NCBI RefSeq assembly: GCF_008271365.1
Contig: NZ_CP043430.1
Span: 620,001 to 684,000, forward strand
DNA: 64,000 bases
Direction of reading: 5' to 3'
DNA from: Microbacterium sp. 1S1
GTDB taxonomy: Bacteria > Actinomycetota > Actinomycetes > Actinomycetales > Microbacteriaceae
Position 1 is the first letter of the stretch. Each line of letters opens with the position of its first letter. The notes below the pieces were generated by a model. It had not been told where the DNA came from. It saw nothing but the letters and a program-made list of their open reading frames with translations, and did not search any database. Below, in pieces: positions 53,144-63,414 of the stretch. A program made the position numbers and the translations under genes.

Positions 53144-53986
53144 ATGGGGCTGGATTCGGTGAACCGGGCACTCACCAGCATGAGGGTGGTGTCGGCAGAG
53201 CCCCTCACGCTCCCCGGCATCGGAGCCACTCTGACGGGCGACGGCGGCCCCGGCGCCGCTGGACGGCAGCTGCTCGTCATGGCCGGCGCCGCCGGGCTGC
53301 ACCTGCTCCGGGACGGTCGCGCGATCGCGGTGAGGCCCCGTCAGGTCGCTGTCGTCTGTCTCTCCGCCGAGGAGAGCATCGGGCTTCTCGACGCGGAGGC
53401 CGCGGGGATCATCTCCTTCGAGAGTCGCGGCCACGTCTATGCGCTCCTCGAACGCGAGCTGCCGCGGCTCATCATCGTGGACGAGACGCCGGTGTTGTCC
53501 ACGGTCACCGGGCTCCTGAAGGAACAGATCGGCAGCGAAGGGTCCCGTGCGGGGCTCTTCCCCAAACTCACGGAGGTCGCGGCGACCGCTGCCGTCCTCG
53601 CGTGGATAGCCGCCTCCCCTGCACCGCCGGGGTGGATCGGCGGGATCGCGCATCCACGCATCGGAGCGGTCCTCACGGCCCTGCACCGAGATCCCGCGCG
53701 GTCCTGGACCGTCGCGGAAATGGCGGCCCTGGCTCACCTCTCGCGATCCGCCTTCGCGAAGACCTTCCGGGACGTGGTCGGTACGACTCCCTCCGCCCAC
53801 CTCGCACGCTGGCGCATGGCGCACGCGATGGAGATCCTCGACGAAGCGCCCGACACTCCGCTCAAGGAGATCGCCGAGCGCCTCGGCTACTCGGACGAGT
53901 TCGCCCTCAGCACCGCGTTCAAGCGGCGGTTCGGTGTGAGTCCGCGCCACTACGAAACGGCGTCGATCGGATCGCGCTCGGGGTGA
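53144..53986 (+). CDS. AraC-family transcriptional regulator
   Basis: This 280-residue protein has an N-terminal effector domain (about 20-165) and a C-terminal double helix-turn-helix with TVAEMAALAHLSRSAFAKTFR and IAERLGYSDEFALSTAFKRRF. The latter helix is the classical AraC family signature region. It is divergent from doxX and convergent with the Tat-exported hydrolase; stop codons are adjacent. Its target is probably the DoxX or the hydrolase-NmrA operon, but no direct evidence is visible. Confidence 0.88.
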   Translation: MGLDSVNRALTSMRVVSAEPLTLPGIGATLTGDGGPGAAGRQLLVMAGAAGLHLLRDGRAIAVRPRQVAVVCLSAEESIGLLDAEAAGIISFESRGHVYALLERELPRLIIVDETPVLSTVTGLLKEQIGSEGSRAGLFPKLTEVAATAAVLAWIAASPAPPGWIGGIAHPRIGAVLTALHRDPARSWTVAEMAALAHLSRSAFAKTFRDVVGTTPSAHLARWRMAHAMEILDEAPDTPLKEIAERLGYSDEFALSTAFKRRFGVSPRHYETASIGSRSG

Positions 53987-54847
53987 TCACAGCTCACGGC
54001 AGAAACCGCGGATGAGGCGGGCCACGGCCGCCGGTTCGGTGACGAGCGCGTCATGTCCCGCGGTCAGCCGCTGCACCTGCCACTCTCCCGGCCGCGCGCG
54101 TACGCGCTCCTTCGATGGCGCGACATCGGCGAACGACGGCTCCGTGCAATCGACGTAGAGCCGTGGGACCGAAGGCCCCGTGCCCTCGAGCGGCACCACG
54201 TCCGCCCAACTGCTCCACGGGTGCGCGGTGAGGCGACGCCGCAGCCACGCGACGTCGGGTTCACGGAAGACGCCGAACATCTCGGGATCCCGCGGTTTGG
54301 GGACGAAGAAGCCCTCTCCGGCCTGAGCGACCACGGTCGGCAGCGCGGCGCGACTCGACGTGGTGAGGACGTCGAGGACCCGCTCCCCGGGGTCGACGAC
54401 GACGGCGTCCAGATACACGGCCCCGCGCAGGCGGCGGGCGATCCGCTCTGCGACCGCCGAGGCATACGCTCCGCCGATGCTGTGGCCGACGAGGACGACG
54501 TTCTCGAGCTCCTCCGCCTCGATGCTCGCCACGATGTCGTCGACTCCGTCCTGGAACGTGATGCCGCGCGCGAGGCGATGCGCGCGATCACCGACCCCGG
54601 GAAGGGTGGGGGTGAGGATGCGACCACGCCGGGCGTCGAGACGCTCCACCACACGCCGCCACGCCCAGCCGCCGTGGGACCCGCCGTGGATGAACACGAG
54701 ATCGGTACGGGCTCGGGCCGCCGAAGCGGTGGGCACCTGTCCGACGCTCGCAGCGGCGACGGCAGCGGAGACACCGAGCGCGGCACCGAGCACCGTCCGT
54801 CGGCTGACCCCGCGGGGCACCGGACCGCCGACCTCAGCGACAGTCAT
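53987..54847 (-). CDS. Tat-exported alpha/beta hydrolase
   Basis: This 286-residue protein begins with a twin-arginine signal (SRRTVLGAALG at 15-25) and an alanine-rich stretch, so it is exported folded. The hydrolase core shows VFIHGGSHGGWAWRR (oxyanion region), Ser123 in VGHSIGGAY and the C-terminal His in TAGHDALV. It resembles the plant-type esterase/hydroxynitrile-lyase-like branch of the fold. The substrate is unknown. Its start overlaps the upstream NmrA-like gene by ATGA. Confidence 0.87.
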   Translation of the reverse strand: MTVAEVGGPVPRGVSRRTVLGAALGVSAAVAAASVGQVPTASAARARTDLVFIHGGSHGGWAWRRVVERLDARRGRILTPTLPGVGDRAHRLARGITFQDGVDDIVASIEAEELENVVLVGHSIGGAYASAVAERIARRLRGAVYLDAVVVDPGERVLDVLTTSSRAALPTVVAQAGEGFFVPKPRDPEMFGVFREPDVAWLRRRLTAHPWSSWADVVPLEGTGPSVPRLYVDCTEPSFADVAPSKERVRARPGEWQVQRLTAGHDALVTEPAAVARLIRGFCREL

Positions 54848-55677
54848 CGCCGGAACTCCGCAGACCGGTCGACGACCGCCCCGAGCGACTGAGGCGGCAC
54901 CCCCAGCACCTCCGACACCCCGGGAGACAGATAGGCGTCGCGGCCATCGCGGATGGCCGCGAACAGGTTCCCGAGCGCCTCGACCATCCGCGGCGGCAGG
55001 TAGTCCGCCACGGACGCCGCCCACTCCGCCGGCTCCACGTGGACATATCGCAGGGTCCGGTCGGTGCGCCGCGCGACGATCTCGATCGCCTCCGCGAACG
55101 TGAGCACCTCGGGGCCGGAGAGCTCGACGTGCGTCGGGCCCGTGCCGTCGAGCAACAGGCGCGCCGCCACGCGGGCGATGTCGGCCGCGTCGATGAACGG
55201 CTCGCCCCCGTCGCCCGTGGGAAGCCGCAGCTCTCCGGTGGCGTCGAGCTGGGCGGCGAACAGACCGTCGATGAAACCCTGCGAGAACCAGGAGGGACGG
55301 AGGAACGTGGAGGCGGCATCCGCCGCGGCGAAGGCCCGTTCGGCGCCTGCGGCAATCCCGTCCCCGCTCACCTCGGGGTTCCGCGCCGTCAGGACCACGA
55401 CCTGCGAGACACCCGCACGGTCGAGAGTCTCGATGAACGGAGGGAGGTCCATCGGCTCCTCGGGAAGGACGACGTACACGCCCGCCGCGCCGGAGACGAC
55501 CGGCCCCCAGCTTGCGGGGTCACCCCAGTCGAAGCGCCATTCCGAGCGTCGCGATGCCCGGCGCACCGCGCGCCCGGCGTCCTCGAGCAGTGCCGCCACG
55601 CGCGAACCGGTCGTACCGGTGGCACCGAGGACGACGATCGGATTCTCTTTCCTGTCCTGTCCCGTCATGTGCTCCAT
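54844..55677 (-). CDS. NmrA-like NAD(P)-binding oxidoreductase
   Basis: This 277-residue protein has a Rossmann start IVVLGATGTTGSRVAALL with the GxxGxxG nucleotide motif, but no SDR catalytic Tyr-x3-Lys in the expected place. This fits NmrA/atypical SDR proteins that act as quinone reductases or redox sensors. ATG at 55677 is used; ATG three codons later is possible and has GGAG close by. It forms an operon with the Tat hydrolase. Confidence 0.84.
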   Translation of the reverse strand: MEHMTGQDRKENPIVVLGATGTTGSRVAALLEDAGRAVRRASRRSEWRFDWGDPASWGPVVSGAAGVYVVLPEEPMDLPPFIETLDRAGVSQVVVLTARNPEVSGDGIAAGAERAFAAADAASTFLRPSWFSQGFIDGLFAAQLDATGELRLPTGDGGEPFIDAADIARVAARLLLDGTGPTHVELSGPEVLTFAEAIEIVARRTDRTLRYVHVEPAEWAASVADYLPPRMVEALGNLFAAIRDGRDAYLSPGVSEVLGVPPQSLGAVVDRSAEFRR

Positions 55678-55752
55678 GCTCGCCCCGCCGGGGAGCGCGG
55701 CCCATGTCCGCATGCACACGGAACATGTGCCCGCGTCTTCGCGTCCCGTGCC

Positions 55753-56412
55753 TCAGCGCGAGCCGACTTCGTGGAGCATCCGCTCGCGGGCACCGTCGAG
55801 GTGCGCCGAGAGGACGGCGGCGGCCGCGTCGGGAGACCCCGTGCGCATGACATCCAGCAGCGTCACGTGGTCGTCCGCGGACTCGTGGAGGTCCTCATCG
55901 TGGTTGATCGTGACCTCGAGCAGCGCCGCGAAGGTCGGCAGGTACTGGTTCCAGGCGCCCTGGAGTCGTGGATGGTCGGCGAGCGCGTAGATCTGGGAGT
56001 GGAAGTCGAGGTCGGCGGTGACGAAGGCGGCGTGGTCCGCCGCGTCCGCGGCTTGGGCCATGCGCTGAACGGCGTCGTCCATCGGCCGCCAGCGTTCCTC
56101 GTCGTCGACCCGCATGGCTCGTGACAGCGCGAGCTGCTCCAGCGCGCCGCGGAGGCTGTAGAGCTGGTCGACGTCGTCGCTGGTGAGGCCCACGATGTAG
56201 ACGCCTCTGGGGCGCTGCACCTCGACGAGCTTCTCGAAGCTGAGCTGGGTCAGGGCGTCGCGCACCGGACCACGGCTGACGGCGAACTCCTCGGCGAGGG
56301 CTTCCTCGGTGAGGCGAGCACCCGGAGCGAGCTCCCCGCGGACGATGCGCTGTCGCAGCACACGCGCGACCTGCGCTCCGAGCGACTCCCCGCGCGTGAC
56401 GGTCTGCGTCAT
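55753..56412 (-). CDS. GntR-family regulator with FCD domain
   Basis: This 219-residue protein has a winged helix at the N-terminus (LTEEALAEEFAVSRGPVRDALTQL at about 34-57) and an FCD domain with metal-site histidines (FHSQIY, DDHVTLLD, LSAHLDGARE). FCD regulators commonly bind carboxylates. Its own start region carries CTGTTAACAGTTGAC, sharing an 11-bp core with the 34-bp palindrome before the tripartite carboxylate transporter at 45 kb. It is therefore the best candidate regulator of that operon, with autoregulation. This is inferred from the shared motif. Confidence 0.9.
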   Translation of the reverse strand: MTQTVTRGESLGAQVARVLRQRIVRGELAPGARLTEEALAEEFAVSRGPVRDALTQLSFEKLVEVQRPRGVYIVGLTSDDVDQLYSLRGALEQLALSRAMRVDDEERWRPMDDAVQRMAQAADAADHAAFVTADLDFHSQIYALADHPRLQGAWNQYLPTFAALLEVTINHDEDLHESADDHVTLLDVMRTGSPDAAAAVLSAHLDGARERMLHEVGSR

Positions 56413-56420
56413 GTGACCTC

Positions 56421-56437
56421 CTGTTAACAGTTGACAG
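56421..56437. promoter_or_regulatory. Putative GntR autoregulatory site
   Basis: CTGTTAACAGTTGACAG contains the palindrome CTGTTAACAG and shares CTGTTAACAGT with the tripartite transporter palindrome. It overlaps the AGGAGG ribosome-binding site of the GntR gene. Confidence 0.65.
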
Positions 56438-56456
56438 GATACACATACGCCAGCGA

Positions 56457-56870
56457 TCAGGTCCCGGAACGCGGACTCCAGAGGACGAGCTCGGTCGAAC
56501 GACGGATGCGCCGGCCGGACGGCATGGGCACGACGCCTGCGGAGCCGGCCGCGAACACCCGCACACCGGGGCGGTTCTCCCGCTCCGCGCGCAGGGCGCT
56601 CTCGAGCGTCAGGACGCGTTCCCGCAGTATGCGGTTCTCGTCCTCGAGATCGAGGAGGCGGGCGATGGCCGGGAGGCTGACGCCTTCAGAGGAGAGCTGG
56701 GCGACCTCGCGCAGCTGCTCGATGTTGCGGTGCGAGTATCGACGGGATCCGCCGGGCGTCCGCCCCGGCACCACGAGGCCGATGCGGTCGTACTGACGGA
56801 GGGTCTGCGGATGCAGGCCGGAGAGCTTGGCAGCTGCAGCGATCGCGAAAACCGGAGTGTCCGCGTCCAT
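56457..56870 (-). CDS. hspR: Heat-shock repressor HspR (MerR family)
   Basis: This 137-residue MerR-type protein has FAIAAAAKLSGLHPQTLRQYD, the HspR helix-turn-helix. SRRYSHRNIEQLREVAQLS and a leucine-rich dimerisation helix follow (LEDENRILRERVLTLESAL). HspR binds HAIR boxes and represses dnaK and clpB, usually with DnaK as co-repressor. It is the last gene of dnaK-grpE-dnaJ-hspR, giving feedback. ATG at 56870 is used; a GTG directly before it is possible. A repeated AAGGAAGG tract serves as the ribosome-binding site. Confidence 0.95.
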   Translation of the reverse strand: MDADTPVFAIAAAAKLSGLHPQTLRQYDRIGLVVPGRTPGGSRRYSHRNIEQLREVAQLSSEGVSLPAIARLLDLEDENRILRERVLTLESALRAERENRPGVRVFAAGSAGVVPMPSGRRIRRSTELVLWSPRSGT

Positions 56871-56964
56871 CACGCCTTCCTTCCTTCCTTCACGACAGGC
56901 ATCCCCGCCGGATCAGACAGTTCCTTCCCGGAACAGCCTGATCCGACGAGAGAGCCTGTGCTCG

Positions 56965-57948
56965 TCAACGGCGGGCTTTCGCCATGAGCTCGGCCCGCGG
57001 GTTCTCCTGGGGCTCCAGCTCCTGGAACCTCTCGAGTGCCTCGCGCGCGGCGTCGTCGAGGTGCGTCGGCACCGCGACCTGGAGCTCGGCGAGCAGGTCG
57101 CCGGTCCCCTTCGCGGTCGCGACACCGCGACCCTTGACGCGGAGCACGCGGCCCGAAGGAGTCCCCGGGGCCACGCGGAGCTTCACCACCTCGCCACCGA
57201 GCGCCGGGACCTCGATGGTCGCGCCCAGGGTGGCCTCGGTGAAGGTCACCGGGACCACGACGCGGAGGTTGAGACCGTCGCGCGTGAAGACCGGGTGCGG
57301 GCGCACCGTGATCTGTACCACGATGTCTCCGCTCTCCCCGCCGTCGGGCGAAGGACGACCCCGACCGCGAAGCCGGATCTTCTGCCCATCGGCGACCCCC
57401 GCGGGGATCTTCACCTTGAACGGCTTGCCGTCCTCCCCCTGAAGGGTGATGGTCTCACCCTGCACGGCGGTGATGAAGTCCAGCGTGGTGCGAGCCGTGA
57501 CGTCGGCTCCGCGCTGCGGACCCCCGAAGCCGCGGAAGCCGCCGCTCGGCTGCCCGAAACGGCCACCGCCGAACGAGCTGCCCTGGCCCTGGTTGAACAT
57601 CGCGAAGATGTCCTCGAAGTCGGCGGTCTGGCCGCGCCCCTGCTGTCCGAACCGGCTGAAGACGTCTTCGAACCCGCCGGCACCCGAACCGCTCGCCGTG
57701 AAGCGAGCGCCCGAACCCATGGCGCGGATCTCGTCGTACTCCTTGCGCTGCTCGGCGTCGGAGAGCACCGAGTACGCCTCGCTGATCTCCTTGAACTTGG
57801 CCTCGGCCTTCGCATCGCCCTGGTTGGAGTCCGGGTGATACTTGCGCGCGAGCTTGCGGTACGTCTTCTTCAGGTCAGCGTCGCTGACGTCCTTCGAGAC
57901 CCCGAGGGTCTTGTAGAAGTCCTTGTCGAACCAATCCTGGCTGGCCAT
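56965..57948 (-). CDS. dnaJ: Chaperone DnaJ, type lacking the zinc-finger domain
   Basis: This 327-residue Hsp40 has the J-domain with HPD (KYHPDSNQ at about residues 37-44), a Gly/Phe-rich linker (about 75-140) and the two C-terminal beta domains that bind clients. The four CxxCxGxG repeats of class A DnaJ are absent, so it is class B, CbpA-like. It stimulates DnaK ATPase. The gene starts 7 bp after grpE. Confidence 0.94.
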   Translation of the reverse strand: MASQDWFDKDFYKTLGVSKDVSDADLKKTYRKLARKYHPDSNQGDAKAEAKFKEISEAYSVLSDAEQRKEYDEIRAMGSGARFTASGSGAGGFEDVFSRFGQQGRGQTADFEDIFAMFNQGQGSSFGGGRFGQPSGGFRGFGGPQRGADVTARTTLDFITAVQGETITLQGEDGKPFKVKIPAGVADGQKIRLRGRGRPSPDGGESGDIVVQITVRPHPVFTRDGLNLRVVVPVTFTEATLGATIEVPALGGEVVKLRVAPGTPSGRVLRVKGRGVATAKGTGDLLAELQVAVPTHLDDAAREALERFQELEPQENPRAELMAKARR

Positions 57949-57955
57949 CGATCAC

Positions 57956-58600
57956 CTACTCCGCAGGGACGGCGACGACGACCTTCGCAGGACGCAGCTC
58001 GACCTCGCCGAGACGGTAGCCCACCTCGACGACCTCGAGCACCGTGGTCTTCTCGGTGCCGGGAGTCGGCTGCTGGAAGATCGCCTCGTGACGCTGGGGG
58101 TCGAACTCCTCGCCCTTCTCGCCGTAGGCGACCACACCGAGACGCTCCACGACGACCCGCACCTTCTCGGCGATCACGGCGAAGGGACTGCCCTCCACCA
58201 GATCACCGTGCTGCTCGGCGCGGGCCAGATCGTCGAGCACGGGGATGAGGCCCTTGGCGGCCTCCCCCTTCGCGCGCTCGATCTCGACCTGACGCTGCTC
58301 CTCGGTACGGCGGCGGTAGTTGGCGTACTCGGCCTGCAGGCGCTTGAGGTCGGTCAGCAGGGCGTTCTCGGCGTCGGCGATGGCGGCGTCGCCGGCGGCG
58401 GCATCAGCCGTCTGCGCGGCACCGAGGATGTCCTCGACCGTCAGCCCCTCCTCGGCCTCGGCAGCCCCGTCGACCGGAGTCTCGTCGGAGCCCTCCGCGG
58501 CCTTCGCCTCGCGGGAGTCCTGGTTCTGCGGCACGGGGCCGGATGCCTGAGCATCCGACCCCTCCGGAACCTCGTTCTCGTCGAAGTTCTTGTCCGTCAT
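57956..58600 (-). CDS. grpE: Nucleotide exchange factor GrpE
   Basis: This 214-residue protein has an acidic, disordered N-terminus (about 1-75), a long dimerising helix (LLTDLKRLQAEYANYRRRTEEQ) and the C-terminal beta-wing with HEAIFQQPTPGTE. It releases ADP from DnaK. It sits 2 bp after dnaK in the heat-shock operon. Confidence 0.95.
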   Translation of the reverse strand: MTDKNFDENEVPEGSDAQASGPVPQNQDSREAKAAEGSDETPVDGAAEAEEGLTVEDILGAAQTADAAAGDAAIADAENALLTDLKRLQAEYANYRRRTEEQRQVEIERAKGEAAKGLIPVLDDLARAEQHGDLVEGSPFAVIAEKVRVVVERLGVVAYGEKGEEFDPQRHEAIFQQPTPGTEKTTVLEVVEVGYRLGEVELRPAKVVVAVPAE

Positions 58601-58602
58601 GA

Positions 58603-60516
<1,914 letters not shown>

Positions 60517-60525
60517 TCAGGGAAA

Positions 60526-60546
60526 CCTGAGTCGCGATGGCTCAAG
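60526..60546. promoter_or_regulatory. HAIR operator 1 upstream of dnaK
   Basis: CCTGAGT-N7-GCTCAAG matches 12 of 14 consensus positions of CTTGAGT-N7-ACTCAAG. It is 61-81 bp upstream of the dnaK start. Confidence 0.78.
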
Positions 60547-60578
60547 TGTACGCCGAGGCCCGAGGGGTGTCAAATGAA

Positions 60579-60599
60579 CTTGATATGAACGGGCTCAAG
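60579..60599. promoter_or_regulatory. HAIR operator 2 upstream of dnaK
   Basis: CTTGATA-N7-GCTCAAG matches 11 of 14 consensus positions. Its left end lies 53 bp from that of the first box, about five helix turns, so both could be contacted on one face of the DNA. Confidence 0.75.
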
Positions 60600-60615
60600 T
60601 TTTTCGGCCAGGCGG

Positions 60616-61880
60616 TCAGAACGGTGCGTCCGTTGATTCTTCGGCGAAGGTGACGGTGTTCGACGGCGGCGGGCGGTCGATGTAGAGCTTCCCCGCCGGG
60701 CTCGTCCATGCGTAGAGCCCGCCACCACGTGCCTCGACATGCCAGGCGGACTGATGTTTCAAGACGTGATGCCGACGGCACAGGTGGCCGAGATTCTCGG
60801 CAGTTGTCTCCCCGCCGAGCGCGGCGTCCCGGTGGTGGTCGATGTCGCATTCCGCGGGCGGATAGCCGCATCCGGGGAAGCGGCATCGCTGATCTCTGGC
60901 CCGCAGGTGTCGCCGCAGGTCGGCGTTCGGGCGATACCGGTCCACTGCGAGGACCGCGCCCGTCACGGGGTGGGTGAGGATGCGATCCCATCCGGAAGCA
61001 ACTCCCGCCAGCTTCCGCGCCGTGGTCCGGTCGATCGGGGTGCACCCGTCGATCTCCGCCGGCGCCCGGCCATGGCCGAGAAGGGTCATGACAGGCACCG
61101 TGACGGCGATCGTGGCGACGATCGCGGCCAGGGTGCCGTCACGATCATCATGGCCGGCCGGCGCACCGGTGAGGAGGAGGTCGAGCGGAGGTCGGCCCGA
61201 GACTGCGCGACGGTGCGGAGGTCCGTCGGATCGTCGCCGGCATGCGCGGTCTTGGCCATGGTGGTCAGCCGATCGAACACGCCGTGCACCAGCGCCGCCG
61301 GCCCCAGGAGTCCGAGCTCAGCCATCCCGTCAGGGGCGTCCCGCACCCACACGCGCCGCCGCTCACGGGCGACCTCGTGACGGTCCGCGAAGGGACGCGG
61401 CTGAAACTCCTCCGCAACCCGGCGCGCCATTCGCGCAACACGATTCGGCGCCTCGTCCTCGGCGAAGGCGATCATTCGCGCGGAGAACGCGTCGCGGTCC
61501 GCCTCGTCTTCGAGGTGCTCCCCCGCCTCCGCGATGACGCGGGCATGCCGGGCGGTGACCTGCCCCGCGCCCCATGCACCCCACAGCCGGGGAAAGCGTT
61601 CGACGATCCAGACCGCATCGGCCATCCGCCGCTGCACCGTCCTGTCGCTCGCCCGCAACGCGGCAGCGAACTCCGCCGCGACCGTGCGCACGCTCAGATC
61701 CGCACCGTCCGGATGCGCGGCCTGCGCCGCGACCTCGACGGCGAGGCGCGATCCCAGAGCCAGGATCCCATCCCGCGCGGCCTGCAGACCACTGATCGTC
61801 CGCTCGACACCGACGAGCATCTCCGTGAGCGCTCGGAGCGCCTCCACCTGCTCGATCGTCGCGTCCGCCAGTCCTGTCAT
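60616..61880 (-). pseudogene. DUF222/HNH endonuclease-domain protein, disrupted by a frameshift
   Basis: The N-terminal part (start ATG 61880, MTGLADATIEQVEALRALTE) matches DUF222 proteins up to SRADLR near 61190. It then shifts into an unrelated frame ending at 61086. The expected continuation LDLLLTGAPAGHDD is in the other frame and leads into VPVMTLLGHGRAPAEIDG and the HNH nuclease motif CRFPGCGYPPAECDIDHH. One missing base near 61181-61192 would restore a single 422-residue protein. DUF222-HNH genes are numerous in actinobacteria and their role is unclear. The cause may be a real mutation or a sequencing error. Confidence 0.85.
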
Positions 61881-61992
61881 ACCCCGAGTGAAGCAGGGGC
61901 CACCGACATTGAAAGCCCAGTTCAGAAGCGGTAAACGATATTCCGGAATCCTCTGCGCGTGAAGGAGGTCACGCCGAGCCCGCTCCGCCTCG

Positions 61993-62172
61993 ATGATCGC
62001 GAGCCTCGGCTCGATGGAGCGGATCGCGGAGAGCTGGCACGCCATCCACACCGAGGTGGTCGCGCGCGGCCTCGTGCACGCCGGGCCTTGTCGGGAGCTC
62101 TACGTTCGCGCCGTCGGGGATGACCAGTCGGACTGGGTCACCGAACTCCAGCAGCCCGTCGCGCGGCGCTGA
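61993..62172 (+). pseudogene. Remnant of a GyrI-like effector-binding domain protein
   Basis: A 59-codon frame encodes MERIAESWHAIHTEVVARGL and GPCRELYVRAVGDDQSDW, ending VTELQQPVARR. This is the C-terminal end of a GyrI-like small-molecule-binding domain, as found in MerR/AraC-type regulators. The rest of that domain and any DNA-binding part are missing, and an in-frame stop lies about 30 bp upstream of the ATG. It looks like the tail of a deleted gene, next to the disrupted DUF222-HNH gene. Confidence 0.58.
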
Positions 62173-62204
62173 CGCGGCGCACTCCCGGGAGGCAGGATGG
62201 GGGG

Positions 62205-62813
62205 ATGATCCGCGCCGTGCTCTTCGACCTCGACGGGGTCATCCGTCACTTCGACCACGACCCCACCCTGGAGGCGCGGCACGGGATCGCGGACGGCGCG
62301 ATCGCCCGCATCGCCTTCTCCTCCCCGTTGATCGACGAGGTCACCACGGGGCTCCTCAGTCGCGAGGAATGGATCATCCGCGTCGGAGAGGCCGCGCGGT
62401 CCGCCGCAGCGGCGCAGGAATGGGGGCGCACGCCGTTCGCCGCCGACCGGGACGTGCTGGCGCTCGTCGACGCGCTGCGGTCTCACGGGACCATCTGCGC
62501 CATCCTCACGAACGGCACCGACACCATCGCCGGGGAGCTTCGCGACAGCGGCATCGACGCGCACTTTGATCGGGTGTTCAACTCCGCCGACATCGGACAC
62601 GCCAAGCCGGACGTCCGGGCTTTCCGCCACGTGGTCGCGGCCCTCGACCTCCCCCCGGAGGAGGTCTTCTTCCTCGACGATTCGCCGGGCAAGCTCAGCG
62701 GCGCACGAGCGCTGGGCATGACCACGCACCACTTCACCGGAGTCTCCGCGCTGCGGACTGCCCTCCACGCCGCCGGCGTCGCCGGCGCGACGGCACCGAC
62801 GCCGATCCCTTAG
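62205..62813 (+). CDS. HAD-superfamily hydrolase
   Basis: This 202-residue protein has HAD motif I FDLDGVIR (nucleophile Asp8), motif II ILTNGTD and motif IV FFLDDSPGKL. The small helical cap between motifs I and II places it in HAD subfamily IA. Members are phosphatases for sugar phosphates or similar small molecules; the substrate is unknown. It is convergent with the DUF3817 gene. Confidence 0.9.
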   Translation: MIRAVLFDLDGVIRHFDHDPTLEARHGIADGAIARIAFSSPLIDEVTTGLLSREEWIIRVGEAARSAAAAQEWGRTPFAADRDVLALVDALRSHGTICAILTNGTDTIAGELRDSGIDAHFDRVFNSADIGHAKPDVRAFRHVVAALDLPPEEVFFLDDSPGKLSGARALGMTTHHFTGVSALRTALHAAGVAGATAPTPIP

Positions 62814-62826
62814 GGCATCATGCCCT
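62812..62826. terminator. Short hairpin between HAD and DUF3817 genes
   Basis: AGGGCAT and ATGCCCT flank one base and can form a 5-bp stem with a 5-base loop. It lies in a 25-bp convergent gap. The structure is weak. Confidence 0.4.
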
Positions 62827-62838
62827 TCGGGGTCGGGG

Positions 62839-63300
62839 TCACTTGCCCCCGGGCGGGCCGACCAGCAGCAGGATCACGTACAGCGCGACGATGCCCACGA
62901 CCAGCAGCACCGCGAGCACCCAGGGGCGACGGAGGAACCAGCGCATCAGGCGGTCGTACCAGCGACGGTCGCGCGGGTCGTCGGTCGCGTCGAGCCGCCA
63001 GTCACCCCGGAGTCGACCGGTGCGGTGCAGCCAGATCTCCATCGGGATGGTGGCGTACGGCACGACGGCGCTGAGGACCGCCAGCACACCGACGCCCGGG
63101 TGCCACCGCTGATTCAGCGCGACGAGGATCGCGGTCGCCGCATAGGCGAGGAACACGAACCCATGGATGCCGCCACCGACCGTCACCACGATTCCCGGAG
63201 CTCCGACGGCGCGGGCGATGATCGCGGCGATGAGGATGGTCCAGGTGATCGCCTCCGCGATCGCGAGGACACGGTACAGGCGGCCAGGGGTACGGAACAC
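62839..63300 (-). CDS. DUF3817-domain membrane protein
   Basis: This 153-residue protein has three N-terminal helices with the pattern LYRVLAIAEAITWTILI and GGGIHGFVFLAYAATAI, which is the DUF3817 signature. An extra cytoplasmic segment and a last helix (PWVLAVLLVVGIVALYVILL) follow. The GTG start at 63300 has GAGGAG at the right distance. Function is unknown. Confidence 0.84.
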   Translation of the reverse strand: MFRTPGRLYRVLAIAEAITWTILIAAIIARAVGAPGIVVTVGGGIHGFVFLAYAATAILVALNQRWHPGVGVLAVLSAVVPYATIPMEIWLHRTGRLRGDWRLDATDDPRDRRWYDRLMRWFLRRPWVLAVLLVVGIVALYVILLLVGPPGGK

Positions 63301-63414
63301 GGAACTCCTCGGGTGGGTACCCCTCCAGCGTATCCCGCTTCGCCTCGCGCGCTTGGCCTCGTTCCGCCGCGGGCCTGACGCACGGAGAGCGATGGGAAGG
63401 GGAATAGGGACGCG

